DNA from: Pseudomonas sp. dw_612
GTDB taxonomy: Bacteria > Pseudomonadota > Gammaproteobacteria > Pseudomonadales > Pseudomonadaceae
Assembly (NCBI RefSeq): GCF_018449725.1
Contig: NZ_JAAVVC010000002.1
Coordinates: forward strand, 62,001-126,000
Length of the DNA stretch: 64,000 nt
Reading direction: 5' to 3'
The position numbers were made by a program, and so were the translations under genes. Under the pieces are notes generated by a model that had not been told where the DNA came from, searched no databases, and saw nothing but the letters and a program-made list of their open reading frames with translations. Each line of letters begins with the position of its first letter. Positions within the stretch are counted from its first letter, which is position 1. Shown in pieces: positions 18,540-26,504 of the stretch.

Positions 18540-18791
18540 ATGAAAAGAGCTGCCGTTCGCGCTGCCGTGCACTGTTTCATCAGCCGCCTGCTGGAACGTC
18601 AGGATGACTTCGATGACAGCACCAACCTGGCGCAGATGGGATTGGATAATGAGGATATCGAGGAGCTGATCTTCCATCTGGAAGATGAGTTGGGGTTGAC
18701 GGCGTTTACAGCGGAAGAAGACCGGATGCTCAAGGACGCCAGGACGGCGGAGGATTTGAGTCGGTTTTTGGTGAGCATTGGGCGGCACTGA
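18540..18791 (+). CDS. small acidic acyl-carrier-like protein without the attachment serine
   Basis: 83 residues. The middle, STNLAQMGLDNEDIEELIF followed by HLEDELGL, matches the pattern around helix II of acyl carrier proteins (D-L-G-x-DS-L-D-x-(V/I)-E-L...LE-x-x-(F/L)-G). Where carrier proteins have DSL, this protein has LDN, so there is no serine for phosphopantetheine. Length and the C-terminal helix (ARTAEDLSRFLVSIG) also fit the fold. It may be a structural or regulatory relative of carrier proteins; a chance resemblance is possible. The ribosome site is weak. A cluster of repeats begins 15 bases after the stop. Confidence 0.75.
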   Translation: MKRAAVRAAVHCFISRLLERQDDFDDSTNLAQMGLDNEDIEELIFHLEDELGLTAFTAEEDRMLKDARTAEDLSRFLVSIGRH

Positions 18792-18805
18792 ATTAGCGCA
18801 GCCCT

Positions 18806-19062
18806 TGTAGCAGCTGCCGAGCACCGCGAGGCTGCGTTCGGTTGTAGCAGCTGCCGAGCCTGCGAGGCTGCGTTCGGTTGTAGCAGCTGCCGAGCCTGCG
18901 AGGCTGCGTTCGGTTGTAGCAGCTGCCGAGCCTGCGAGGCTGCGTTCGGCGACGAAGTCATCGTAAGATCAAGCGGTGCGGTGTGTCAGGAAAACTATGC
19001 ACACTGGGTTAGCGACTGCTTCGCAGCCGAACGCTGCCTCGCGGTGCTCGACAGCTGCTACA
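18806..19062. repeat. class C repeat array: four tandem 36-bp units and an inverted arm
   Basis: Units starting TGTAGCAGCTGCCGAGC lie at 18806, 18843, 18879 and 18915; units 2-4 are nearly identical over 36 bp. An inverted partner (CGAACGCTGCCTCGCGG...CAGCTGCTACA) ends at 19062, followed by degenerate fragments to about 19115. Together they fill 18792-19126, where I see no gene. Confidence 0.88.
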
Positions 19063-19126
19063 AACAGCGCTCGGCAGTTGCTACAGGGAGCGCTCGGTAG
19101 TTGCGACACACGGTGCTCGGCAGACC

Positions 19127-19255
19127 TTACCGGCGGCGCGGCTGGCGTCGACGTTGTTCGTCGTCAGTGCGGATAGGCACAGGTTGCAGAGGCGGTTCGA
19201 TCAAACCGAGTGCGACACCCAGATCGTGCAGCCAGTTTTGGATTTTCTCTTTCAT
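19127..19255 (-). CDS. conserved 42-residue small protein (PA1414-like)
   Basis: 42 residues from the ATG at 19253-19255, preceded by AAGGGGG. The N-terminus MKEKIQNWLHDLGVALGLIE forms an amphipathic helix; the tail PVPIRTDDEQRRRQPRRR is strongly basic. From memory it resembles the product of P. aeruginosa PA1414, which lies at the same place beside a LysR gene (PA1413) near the gbu cluster. That locus is the one I associate with the oxygen-responsive small RNA SicX. Homology is supported by gene order as well as sequence; function is unknown. Confidence 0.72.
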   Translation of the reverse strand: MKEKIQNWLHDLGVALGLIEPPLQPVPIRTDDEQRRRQPRRR

Positions 19256-19394
19256 GGTGCCCCCTTCAGGGTAGTGCCGAGTGGCCAAAATTCTGTAGCC
19301 ACTTCGCACTGATAATAGTCCGAAGTCCTACGCAATGCTCGCCCAAGATCGCAATGATCTGTTACTGAATTGATCCAAATAGCTGACCAATAGT

Positions 19395-20288
19395 TCAAGC
19401 CGTCGCCAGCGCCGGACTCGGCACCGTCGGATAGACCAATTGTTGCTGCTCCAGCCACGCGTTGAGGTTCGCCCCGACCATGCCTTTGCGCCACATCAGC
19501 CACGTGGTGGCGCTGGCAAACGGCTCGGCCAGCGGGTGCACCGCGACGCTTTCGCGGCCCGGCAGGCTGGCGAGCATCGACTCCGACATCAGCGCCACGC
19601 CAGAGCCTGCGACCACGCAGGCGAGCATGCCCGGATAAGACTCGATCTCAATCGCCCGCCCCATCGCCGCGTGGTAGTGCGCGAACCAGGCTTCCAGGCG
19701 CATCCGGTAGGAACAGCCCTGGCGAAAGGTGAACACCGAGCGCCCTTGCACATCCATCGCGCTGAGGATCGGCGGGTGATCGGCCTCGCTGATCAGCACC
19801 AGCCGTTCGTCGCAAAACGGTACGCCGTCGAGGCCCGCCAGTTCCAGCGGACCGTCCACCAGCGCCGCATCGAGACGCCCGGTGAGCAGACCTTCGAGCA
19901 ATTCGCCGCTGGGGCCGGACTGCACTTGCAGGTTCACCGCCGGATAAGTGCGGTGATAGCGCGCCAGCAGCCCCGGAAGGTGGATAGCGGCCGTGCTGTA
20001 CATGGTGCCGAGCACGAAGTCACCCGCCGGTTGCCCGCCCTGCACCGCCGCGCTGGCTTCGTCGTGCAGGGCAAACAGCTTGGCGGTGTAGTCCAGCAGG
20101 ACTTTTCCCGCAGGCGATAACTGCAAACGCTGACGCTCACGCAGGAAAAGTTCGACGCCGAGTTGCTCTTCCAGTTGTTTAAGCCGGGTCGACAGGTTCG
20201 ACGGCACCCGATGCAAGCGTTCAGCCGCGCGAGTGATGGAACCCTCTTGCGCGACAGCCTGGAAAATCCGCAATTGGCTGAATTCCAC
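19395..20288 (-). CDS. LysR-family transcriptional regulator (PA1413-like)
   Basis: 297 residues from the GTG at 20286-20288, which has GGAG six bases upstream; a TTG four codons earlier is the alternative. The helix-turn-helix region (FSQLRIFQAVAQEGSITRAA, then RVPSNLSTRLKQLEEQLG) is followed by a normal effector domain. It is divergent from the MFS gene at 20392, its probable target. The small-protein gene lies 139 bases downstream on the same strand. Confidence 0.88.
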   Translation of the reverse strand: MEFSQLRIFQAVAQEGSITRAAERLHRVPSNLSTRLKQLEEQLGVELFLRERQRLQLSPAGKVLLDYTAKLFALHDEASAAVQGGQPAGDFVLGTMYSTAAIHLPGLLARYHRTYPAVNLQVQSGPSGELLEGLLTGRLDAALVDGPLELAGLDGVPFCDERLVLISEADHPPILSAMDVQGRSVFTFRQGCSYRMRLEAWFAHYHAAMGRAIEIESYPGMLACVVAGSGVALMSESMLASLPGRESVAVHPLAEPFASATTWLMWRKGMVGANLNAWLEQQQLVYPTVPSPALATA

Positions 20289-20391
20289 GACATTCTCCAA
20301 ATCAGAACAAGTTACTCACTATTATTCATTTTAAAAGAAAGTCAATCGATCCTAGCCTGACGGTCATTGATCCTTTACCGGAATTCAGACC

Positions 20392-21570
20392 ATGTCCCCT
20401 CTGATTCGCTTAACCGCCAGCTTCATCGCCTTGATGATGGCCATGGGTATCGGGCGCTTCGCCCTGACGCCGCAACTGCCGCACCTGCTCAGCGAAGGTC
20501 AGATCGACCTGACGGCCGCCGGTCTGATTGCCGCGGCCAACTATCTCGGTTACTTCGTCGGCGCGGTGGACGCGATGTTTGCCCGCCGCCATCACCACGT
20601 TCGACTGCGGTTGCTGGGTGGTTTGTGGTTGTGCGTGCTGCTGACCCTGGCGTCGTTCTGGGCCAATGGCTTTTGGTCCCATCTGCTGCTGCGCTTTGGC
20701 ACCGGCGTGGCCAGTGCCTGGGTGTTAGTGATGATTACAGCGCTGAGCCAGCCACTGGCTGCGGCGGCCGGTCGACCACGGTTGGGCGCGCTGGTATTCG
20801 CCGGACCAGGGCTGGGAATTTTTCTGACGGGGATGTTGGCCTTGGGCTCACACCTGCTGGGGCAAACTTCCGCGACCTTGTGGCTGATCTATGCCGCTGT
20901 TGCGCTAGTGATGCTGCTGGTCATCCTGCCCTTCCTGCCACAACCGACAACCGCAGTAGCAGCACCGACCGTTAATACATCAGGTCACCAGGGCATCGGT
21001 CGTTTGGGCCTGATCTACGGTTTGTACGGCCTGGGCTACATCATCCCCGCCACCTTCCTCTCACAAATGGCCAACGCGCAGTTCCACGGGCAATGGATGG
21101 CGGATCTGTTCTGGCCATGTTTCGGCCTCGCGGCAGCGATTGGGGTGTTGCTGGTGAGTTTGCGTCGGCACACCCCGAATGCCACGCGGCATTGGCTGAT
21201 GGCGACGTTGTGGCTGCAAGCCGCCGGGGTCTTCGCCTGCTTGCTGGGCAGCGGTCCAGGCCTGGCGTTGGGCGTCATCCTGTGCGGCACGCCGTTCCTC
21301 GCCTGCATGCAATTGGTGATGCAACGCTCCCGGGAACTGGCACCCCACGCCACCCAGCGCAACGCCGGGCTGCTGACCGCATGCTTCGCCGTGGGCCAAC
21401 TCGCCGGGCCGTTGCTAGCCGCAACGAGCAGCCATTTCAGCGGTGGCTTGCAGCCCGCGCTGATCTTTGCCGGCAGCGGATTGCTGATCGCCGGGGGATT
21501 GTTGCTGCGCCCCGTCAGTACTGGCCGAGGGCTCTGCGCAAACGACGGCGCACCCACTGCTCAGCGCTGA
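20392..21570 (+). CDS. YbfB/YjiJ-family MFS transporter
   Basis: 392 residues and about 12 membrane helices. The opening LTASFIALMMAMGIGRFALTP and the following GLIAAANYLGYFVGA are characteristic of the YbfB/YjiJ branch of the major facilitator superfamily; the substrate is unknown. It is divergent from the LysR gene, 103 bases away. Its 3' end overlaps the convergent DMT transporter gene by 56 bases (21515-21570). Confidence 0.88.
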   Translation: MSPLIRLTASFIALMMAMGIGRFALTPQLPHLLSEGQIDLTAAGLIAAANYLGYFVGAVDAMFARRHHHVRLRLLGGLWLCVLLTLASFWANGFWSHLLLRFGTGVASAWVLVMITALSQPLAAAAGRPRLGALVFAGPGLGIFLTGMLALGSHLLGQTSATLWLIYAAVALVMLLVILPFLPQPTTAVAAPTVNTSGHQGIGRLGLIYGLYGLGYIIPATFLSQMANAQFHGQWMADLFWPCFGLAAAIGVLLVSLRRHTPNATRHWLMATLWLQAAGVFACLLGSGPGLALGVILCGTPFLACMQLVMQRSRELAPHATQRNAGLLTACFAVGQLAGPLLAATSSHFSGGLQPALIFAGSGLLIAGGLLLRPVSTGRGLCANDGAPTAQR

Positions 21571-22447
21571 CAAAGGTGATGCCGAGCAGCACCAGCACCG
21601 CGCCGACGACGAAGTTGAGACTCAGGCCTTCACCCAACAACACCACGCCGAACGTGACGCCAAACAGCGGCGTCATGAACGAAAACACCGCCAGGTTTGC
21701 CGCCAGATAGCGGCGCAACAACCAGAACCAGGTCAGGTAACTGAAGAACGACACCACCAGACCCTGGAACAGCACGCTGGCCACCGCCACGGTGGTCAGG
21801 CTGACGTGGGTGACCTGACCGCTGAGCATCGCAATCAGCAACAGGCCGACAAACCCGACGATCAGTTGATAGAACAGCGTCAGGGTCACCGGTGCTTCCG
21901 ACAGCCGCGAGGCGCGCACCACCACGGTGGTCGCCCCCCACGAGGCACCGGCGAGTACGCCCAACGCATCGCCCATCAACATGCGGCGGTCGAGATTGTC
22001 CCAGGACACGCCGCCGGCAAACGCAATGGCGATCCCGACAAACGCGAGAAAAATCCCCAGCCATTGCACCGGCCTTAAACGCTCGCTCGGCAACAGCCAA
22101 TGAACGCCCAACGCGGTGAAAATAGGCGCGGTGTAGAGGAACACCGACATGTGCGCAGCGGTGGTCAGTTGCAGGCCTTCGGAAATAAAGAAGAACTCCA
22201 GACCAAACAGCGCACCGGCCAGTAGTCCACCGCGCCACGTATGACTGACCTGATCCCAACCGCCCTTCCAGCAAATGAGAAGTCCTACAAGCAACGCAGA
22301 AATACCCGAGCGCCCTGCGGCCTGCATGACCGGCGCGATGTCCGGCGCCGCCCATTTGATCATCACTTGCTGCACACCCCAGATCAGGCACAGCCCGAGC
22401 ATCACTTGCAGGGCAAACCCATCGGCGCTACGCCGGGTGGCGCTCAC
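21515..22447 (-). CDS. EamA/DMT-family transporter
   Basis: 310 residues from the GTG at 22445-22447, preceded by GAGGTG; further in-frame codons upstream lack a site and membrane character. Ten membrane helices form two EamA halves (for example LGLCLIWGVQQVMIKWAAP and MLMGDALGVLAGASWGATTV). These proteins are drug/metabolite exporters of unknown substrate. The 3' end overlaps the convergent MFS gene. Confidence 0.87.
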   Translation of the reverse strand: MSATRRSADGFALQVMLGLCLIWGVQQVMIKWAAPDIAPVMQAAGRSGISALLVGLLICWKGGWDQVSHTWRGGLLAGALFGLEFFFISEGLQLTTAAHMSVFLYTAPIFTALGVHWLLPSERLRPVQWLGIFLAFVGIAIAFAGGVSWDNLDRRMLMGDALGVLAGASWGATTVVVRASRLSEAPVTLTLFYQLIVGFVGLLLIAMLSGQVTHVSLTTVAVASVLFQGLVVSFFSYLTWFWLLRRYLAANLAVFSFMTPLFGVTFGVVLLGEGLSLNFVVGAVLVLLGITFVSAEQWVRRRLRRALGQY

Positions 22448-22490
22448 CGGAACACCTCGACAACACAATCCATGGCAGTGACTCGACAGT

Positions 22491-22521
22491 AAAAAGCAAA
22501 GCCCCAGCACAAGGCTGGGGC
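22491..22521 (-). terminator. rho-independent terminator of the NCS1 gene
   Basis: Read on the minus strand: GCCCCAGC, loop CTTGT, GCTGGGGC, then TTTGCTTTTT. It lies about 80 bases after the NCS1 transporter stop, and before the start of the DMT gene. Confidence 0.85.
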
Positions 22522-22602
22522 GAAAAATTATGCTGCCGATTATTAACCAGTTGGCCAGAAAATGCCGCCTGCCAGACATCTGTTTAAAAACAATCCCTGC
22601 GT

Positions 22603-24048
22603 TCAGCCAGTGGTCACCATCGCGACCGTGGACCGGGTTTGCTCGCGCCAGGCCAAAACGAAGTAAATCGCGCCACCGAGAAAGCACCCCGTAAACCAGG
22701 CAAAGTTGGCCATCGGTTGCAGCACCGGGGTGAAGGTGATCGCCACGCCCATCAACGTTGCAGGAATCAGCGCCTTGACCGCCGTCCAGTTGACCCCGCC
22801 GCTGTAGTAATACTTACCGCTCGGCCCGTCATTGAACAGCGCATCCACGTCGATCTGCTGTTTTTTGATCAGGTAGTAATCCACCAGCAGAATCCCGAAC
22901 AACGGACCGATAAACGCCGCGAGTACATCAAGTGTGTAGTGGATCACTTCGGGGTTGTTGAACAGGTTCCACGGGGTGATGAAGATCGACGCCACAGCGG
23001 CAATCATGCCGCCGGCACGCCAGCTGATCTTGCTCGGGGCGACGTTGGCGAAATCGAAGGCCGGGGACACGAAGTTGGCGACAATGTTGATGCCGATGGT
23101 CGCAGTGATGAAGGCGAAGGCACCGAGCAACACCGCCACGCTGTTATCGATGCGCGCCACGGTGGCAATCGGGTCGTGGAGCATTTCACCGAACACCGGC
23201 AAGGTGCCGGAGACGATCACCACCGTCACCAAAGAGAACGCCAGAAAATTCACCGGCAAGCCCCAGAAATTGCCCCGGCGCACGTCAGCCATGCTGCGGC
23301 AGTAGCGACTGAAATCGCCGAAATTCAGGGTCGGCCCGGAAAAGTACGACACCACCAGCGCCGTCGCAACAATCACTTGTCCGAAAGCTTCCCAGCCTGA
23401 CAGGGATTTTTCCGCGAGGGTGAAACTGATATTGCTCCACCCGGCCTGCCAGACAATCCAGCCGGCGAGCATAAACATCACGCCGTACACCACGGGCCCG
23501 GCCCAATCGATGAAACGGCGGATCGATTCCATGCCGGTCCAGAACACCAGCGCCTGAACAAACCACAGGCTGAGGAAACCGAACCAGCCCAGGTAGGACA
23601 AACCGGCAAAATGCGGTTCGGCGTAGGCCGCCATCGCAGGAAAAAACCGCAGGACCACGATGATCAGCGCACTGGACGCCAGGTACGTCTGAATTCCGTA
23701 CCAGGCGACGGCGATAAGGCCGCGGATCACCGCAGGAATATTCGCCCCGAACACGCCGAACGCCAATCGGCAGATCACCGGGTATGGCACCGCCGCTTGC
23801 TGGCTCGGCTTGGCCACCAGGTTGGCGATCAACTGCACGATGCAGATCCCGCCGAGCAAAGCGATCAACACCTGCCAACTCGCCAGCCCGAGGGCGAACA
23901 GGCTGGCGGCGAACACATAGCCACCGACGCTGTGCACGTCGCTCATCCAGAAAGCGAAGATGTTGTACCAATTCCATTTCTGCGGCAGCGGCCCCAGGTC
24001 CTGGTTATACAGGCGTGGGCTGTAGCCGTTGGGCATTTGCTCGGTCAT
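22603..24048 (-). CDS. NCS1-family nucleobase/hydantoin/allantoin-type symporter
   Basis: 481 residues and about 12 membrane helices. NCS1 motifs are clear: WNWYNIFAFWMSDVHSVGGY at the N-terminus, FGVFGANIPAVIRGLIAVAWYGIQ, GPTLNFGDFSRY, and a C-terminal DYYLIKKQQIDVDALF. The ATG at 24046-24048 has AGGAG seven bases upstream. A cation-coupled uptake role for a purine, pyrimidine or hydantoin is from the family; the exact substrate is unknown. Two TTGTATAC-type palindromes upstream suggest GntR-family control. Confidence 0.9.
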   Translation of the reverse strand: MTEQMPNGYSPRLYNQDLGPLPQKWNWYNIFAFWMSDVHSVGGYVFAASLFALGLASWQVLIALLGGICIVQLIANLVAKPSQQAAVPYPVICRLAFGVFGANIPAVIRGLIAVAWYGIQTYLASSALIIVVLRFFPAMAAYAEPHFAGLSYLGWFGFLSLWFVQALVFWTGMESIRRFIDWAGPVVYGVMFMLAGWIVWQAGWSNISFTLAEKSLSGWEAFGQVIVATALVVSYFSGPTLNFGDFSRYCRSMADVRRGNFWGLPVNFLAFSLVTVVIVSGTLPVFGEMLHDPIATVARIDNSVAVLLGAFAFITATIGINIVANFVSPAFDFANVAPSKISWRAGGMIAAVASIFITPWNLFNNPEVIHYTLDVLAAFIGPLFGILLVDYYLIKKQQIDVDALFNDGPSGKYYYSGGVNWTAVKALIPATLMGVAITFTPVLQPMANFAWFTGCFLGGAIYFVLAWREQTRSTVAMVTTG

Positions 24049-24411
24049 CGCGGGGCTCCTCGTCAGACCGGCCCCACCCTACTGCGTACGGGAGCCGGTA
24101 TCGTTTGTATACGAGTTGCTACGCAGAATGCGTGCCATAAGGATTAATCGTGTGACAGAACGCGGCTTTACGACTGCTACGCGGCGGGCTTAAAGCCAGT
24201 ACTCAGAAGGAGAATGCTCATGAACAGGGCGTAGTCGCCTGCTAACGGTGCAAAATTTTATGTATACAACTGGAATGGGTGACTGCTGCGCAGTCAATTC
24301 GCGAGCAAGCCCGCTCCCACAGGGATTTGTGTGGGATGAAGATCTTCGGCAGACACACTCCCCATGTGGGAGCGGGCTTGCTCGCGAAGGCGTCATCACA
24401 GGCTACTCAGC
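24049..24411. other. intergenic region with GntR-like sites and a class B repeat
   Basis: No gene seen. TTGTATACGA at 24105-24114 and ATGTATACAA at 24260-24269 are two copies of the same palindromic core, 155 bp apart, upstream of the NCS1 gene. The class B repeat occupies 24298-24389. Confidence 0.6.
24298..24389. repeat. REP-type palindrome, class B
   Basis: TTCGCGAGCAAGCCCGCTCC on the left and GGAGCGGGCTTGCTCGCGAA on the right, about 45 bases apart, just beyond the end of the DUF2177 gene. Confidence 0.9.
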
Positions 24412-24804
24412 TCATCGCGCCTTGCGCATTACCCAATGCCCAACAGTGCAGGCCACACTCGTCGCAAAAGCCCCCCACACCATATCCATCACCGCCAACC
24501 CTGCCGACCACCCTTTCAACGTCGCCCAGTTGCTCAGGTCATAAGTGCCATAAGCCACCAACCCCAACAACGCGCCCATACGTGCGGCCCGTTGCCAGCG
24601 CTGCGCCGGCAACACCACAAACACCACACAACCGAGGACATAAAGGAGATAGAACACCGCAGCCGGGGCCAGCAGCGGTTGGTCGAGCATCAGCGGGCCG
24701 AGCAGCGCGCGGTAGGTCGGCGCCATCAGCACGCCGAGCCAGAGGCCGTCCAACACGAGAAACGCCAGCAAGGTGCCGGCGTAAGCGAACAAGGCTTTTT
24801 TCAT
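24412..24804 (-). CDS. DUF2177-family membrane protein
   Basis: 130 residues with four membrane helices (about 5-24, 45-66, 74-94, 102-125). The LVLDGLWLGV motif in the first helix, LAPAAVFYLLYVLG and YGTYDLSNWATLKGW are hallmarks of DUF2177. Function unknown. The gene appears to be on its own, between a class B and a class A repeat. Confidence 0.88.
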   Translation of the reverse strand: MKKALFAYAGTLLAFLVLDGLWLGVLMAPTYRALLGPLMLDQPLLAPAAVFYLLYVLGCVVFVVLPAQRWQRAARMGALLGLVAYGTYDLSNWATLKGWSAGLAVMDMVWGAFATSVACTVGHWVMRKAR

Positions 24805-24830
24805 AACACTCGACCTCAGGTGAACTCCAC

Positions 24831-24902
24831 GTAGGAGCTGCCGCAGGCTGCGATCTTTTGCTTTTATAAGATCAAGAGATCGCAGCCTGCGGCAGCGCCT
24901 AC
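24831..24902. repeat. REP-type palindrome, class A
   Basis: GTAGGAGCTGCCGCAGGCTG and its inverted copy around an AT-rich centre, between the DUF2177 and CvfB-like genes. Confidence 0.9.
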
Positions 24903-24919
24903 ATGGGGCTGGCGCGAGG

Positions 24920-25756
24920 TCAGCTTAGTTCAATGCGATCGGCATGAATGACGATCTGGCCGTTCTTGTACAACGCGCCGATGGCCTTCTTGAAGTTGCC
25001 TTTACTGACACCGAACATGCTGCTGATCAGGGTTGGATCGCTCTTGTCGCTGATCGGCAGGGTACCGTTGTTGTCGCGCAACTTGGCGAGGATCTTCGAG
25101 TTCAGGCTAGTGGCGGCTTCTTCGCCGACCGGTTGCAGACTCAGGCTGATTTTGCCGTCGGAACGGACCTCCTTGATAAAGCCCTTCTCTTCTTTACCGG
25201 CGCGCATGAACTTGAAGATTTCGTTCTTGTGGATCAAGCCCCAATGCTTGTTGTTGATGATTGCCTTGAAGCCCATGTCGGTCGCTTCGGCCACCAGCAG
25301 GTCAACTTCCTGGCCCAGGGCGTAGTTGGCCGGGGTCTTGTCCAGGTAACGGTCCAGGCGCGCGGTCGCGGTGATGCGGCGGGTGTGCTTGTCGAGGTAG
25401 ACGTGCACCACCACATACTCGCCGGCAGTCATCTGGCGTTTTTCTTCGGAGTACGGCAGCAACAGATCCTTCGGCAGACCCCAATCCAGGAACACGCCGA
25501 TGCTGTTGACTTCAACGACTTTCAAACTGGCGAATTCACCGACCTGAACTTTCGGCGTTTCGGTAGTTGCGATGAGTTTGTCATCGCTGTCCAGATAAAC
25601 AAAAACGTTGAGCCAATCTTCATCTTCGCTGGGAATATCTTTAGGGATATAACGATTCGGCAGAAGGATTTCACCGTCCGCGCCACCGTCCAGATATAAA
25701 CCGAAGTTAGTGTGTTTAACCACTTGCAAACTGTTGTAGCGCCCGACTAAAGCCAT
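24920..25756 (-). CDS. CvfB-like S1 RNA-binding protein
   Basis: 278 residues from the ATG at 25754-25756, which has GAGGG about ten bases upstream; an ATG five codons earlier has no site. Tandem S1-type OB folds are visible: LVGRYNSLQVVKHTNFGLYL, VEVNSIGVFLDWGLPKDLLL and a third around EATDMGFKAIINNKHWGLIH. A C-terminal winged-helix-like region follows (ISSMFGVSKGNFKKAIGALYK). This is the YitL/CvfB family; Staphylococcus CvfB affects virulence gene expression through RNA. The RNA targets here are unknown. Confidence 0.9.
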   Translation of the reverse strand: MALVGRYNSLQVVKHTNFGLYLDGGADGEILLPNRYIPKDIPSEDEDWLNVFVYLDSDDKLIATTETPKVQVGEFASLKVVEVNSIGVFLDWGLPKDLLLPYSEEKRQMTAGEYVVVHVYLDKHTRRITATARLDRYLDKTPANYALGQEVDLLVAEATDMGFKAIINNKHWGLIHKNEIFKFMRAGKEEKGFIKEVRSDGKISLSLQPVGEEAATSLNSKILAKLRDNNGTLPISDKSDPTLISSMFGVSKGNFKKAIGALYKNGQIVIHADRIELS

Positions 25757-25918
25757 TTCCAATACCCTCATTGCGTGGGCGGCATTCTACCCGGTTTTGC
25801 GGGCCGCGCTCGCCGGCCGGCCCAGTGACGCGAGAAAATCCTCTGAAAGCCTTAATTTTCCTGGGTTTGCCGACAGGCTTGCGGCCGCTCGTCAGACGGA
25901 TCCTGCACCCCAGCTCAG

Positions 25919-25943
25919 CCTCCGGCAAGCCGGAGGTGCTTTT
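25919..25943 (+). terminator. orphan rho-independent terminator facing right
   Basis: CCTCCGGC (25919-25926), AA, GCCGGAGG (25929-25936), then TGCTTTT. No plus-strand gene precedes it, because the CvfB-like gene is on the other strand. It could end a short RNA transcribed divergently from about 25780. The rest of 25757-26116 shows no gene. Confidence 0.55.
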
Positions 25944-26116
25944 CCCCAGCCCATCTTCTTATTTAAAACAGCAGCTTAGCTGGATAATTCGAACAACAAC
26001 TTGTGAATAATCGAGTGATTGCCTCGGTTATTTCAGGGGGATATTTACCAAGCAATTGTCAAGTATTTCCTGTACGATGCCTGGCCAAGTTAATTTTCTA
26101 CAGGTTAATGGCCGCC

Positions 26117-26296
26117 ATGCGTGTAAAAGCATCCAACAGCAAAGCAAAGCCAGCTCCAGCCGTTGAAACCAGCGAATCGATCAACAACCAGATTGCTGCT
26201 TTCCTCAAGTCCGGTGGCGAGATCCAGCAAATTGCCAAAGGCGTCAGCGGCCAGACATTCGGCCCGTCGAAGCAAATCACGCTCGGCAAGAAGTAA
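26117..26296 (+). CDS. small conserved Pseudomonas-type protein
   Basis: 59 residues from the ATG at 26117 (an ATG three codons upstream at 26108 is possible; neither has a strong ribosome site). A basic, flexible N-terminus (MRVKASNSKAKPAPAVE) precedes a compact part with a helix (SINNQIAAFLKSGGEIQQIA) and the end GVSGQTFGPSKQITLGKK. I recall similar short proteins in other pseudomonads but no function. A long hairpin follows at 26313-26346. Confidence 0.65.
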   Translation: MRVKASNSKAKPAPAVETSESINNQIAAFLKSGGEIQQIAKGVSGQTFGPSKQITLGKK

Positions 26297-26312
26297 CACC
26301 CTGCTTTAACTG

Positions 26313-26346
26313 GTCCGTAAGCGCTTTGAGCTTCGAAGCGCTTGGA
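26313..26346. terminator. hairpin after the small protein gene
   Basis: GTCC-gt-AAGCGCTT, loop TGAGCTTCG, AAGCGCTT-g-GAC. The stem is strong but no T-run follows, so termination is uncertain. Confidence 0.4.
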
Positions 26347-26504
26347 CTGGAACCTCCCGCAACACTCCGCAAAATCCAATCAATATTCCAGAAATCGACG
26401 AACGGCCCTCGATGCCGAGCATTCGCCGGTATGCTTGCACACGTCTAGATTAAGCGTTTCAGCAGACTTTTGGTGACTGCTTCCTCGCTGTCATGGAGTG
26501 ACGC

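Noticed and set aside
18806..18951. Tandem 36-bp repeats considered as a CRISPR array
   Set aside because: The units are contiguous with no unique spacers, no cas genes are near, and the unit matches a REP element found elsewhere in the window.
19359..19395. Possible Anr/FNR box upstream of the small basic protein gene
   Set aside because: Only one half (ATCAA) fits; the other half is poor and no -10 lies at the right distance.
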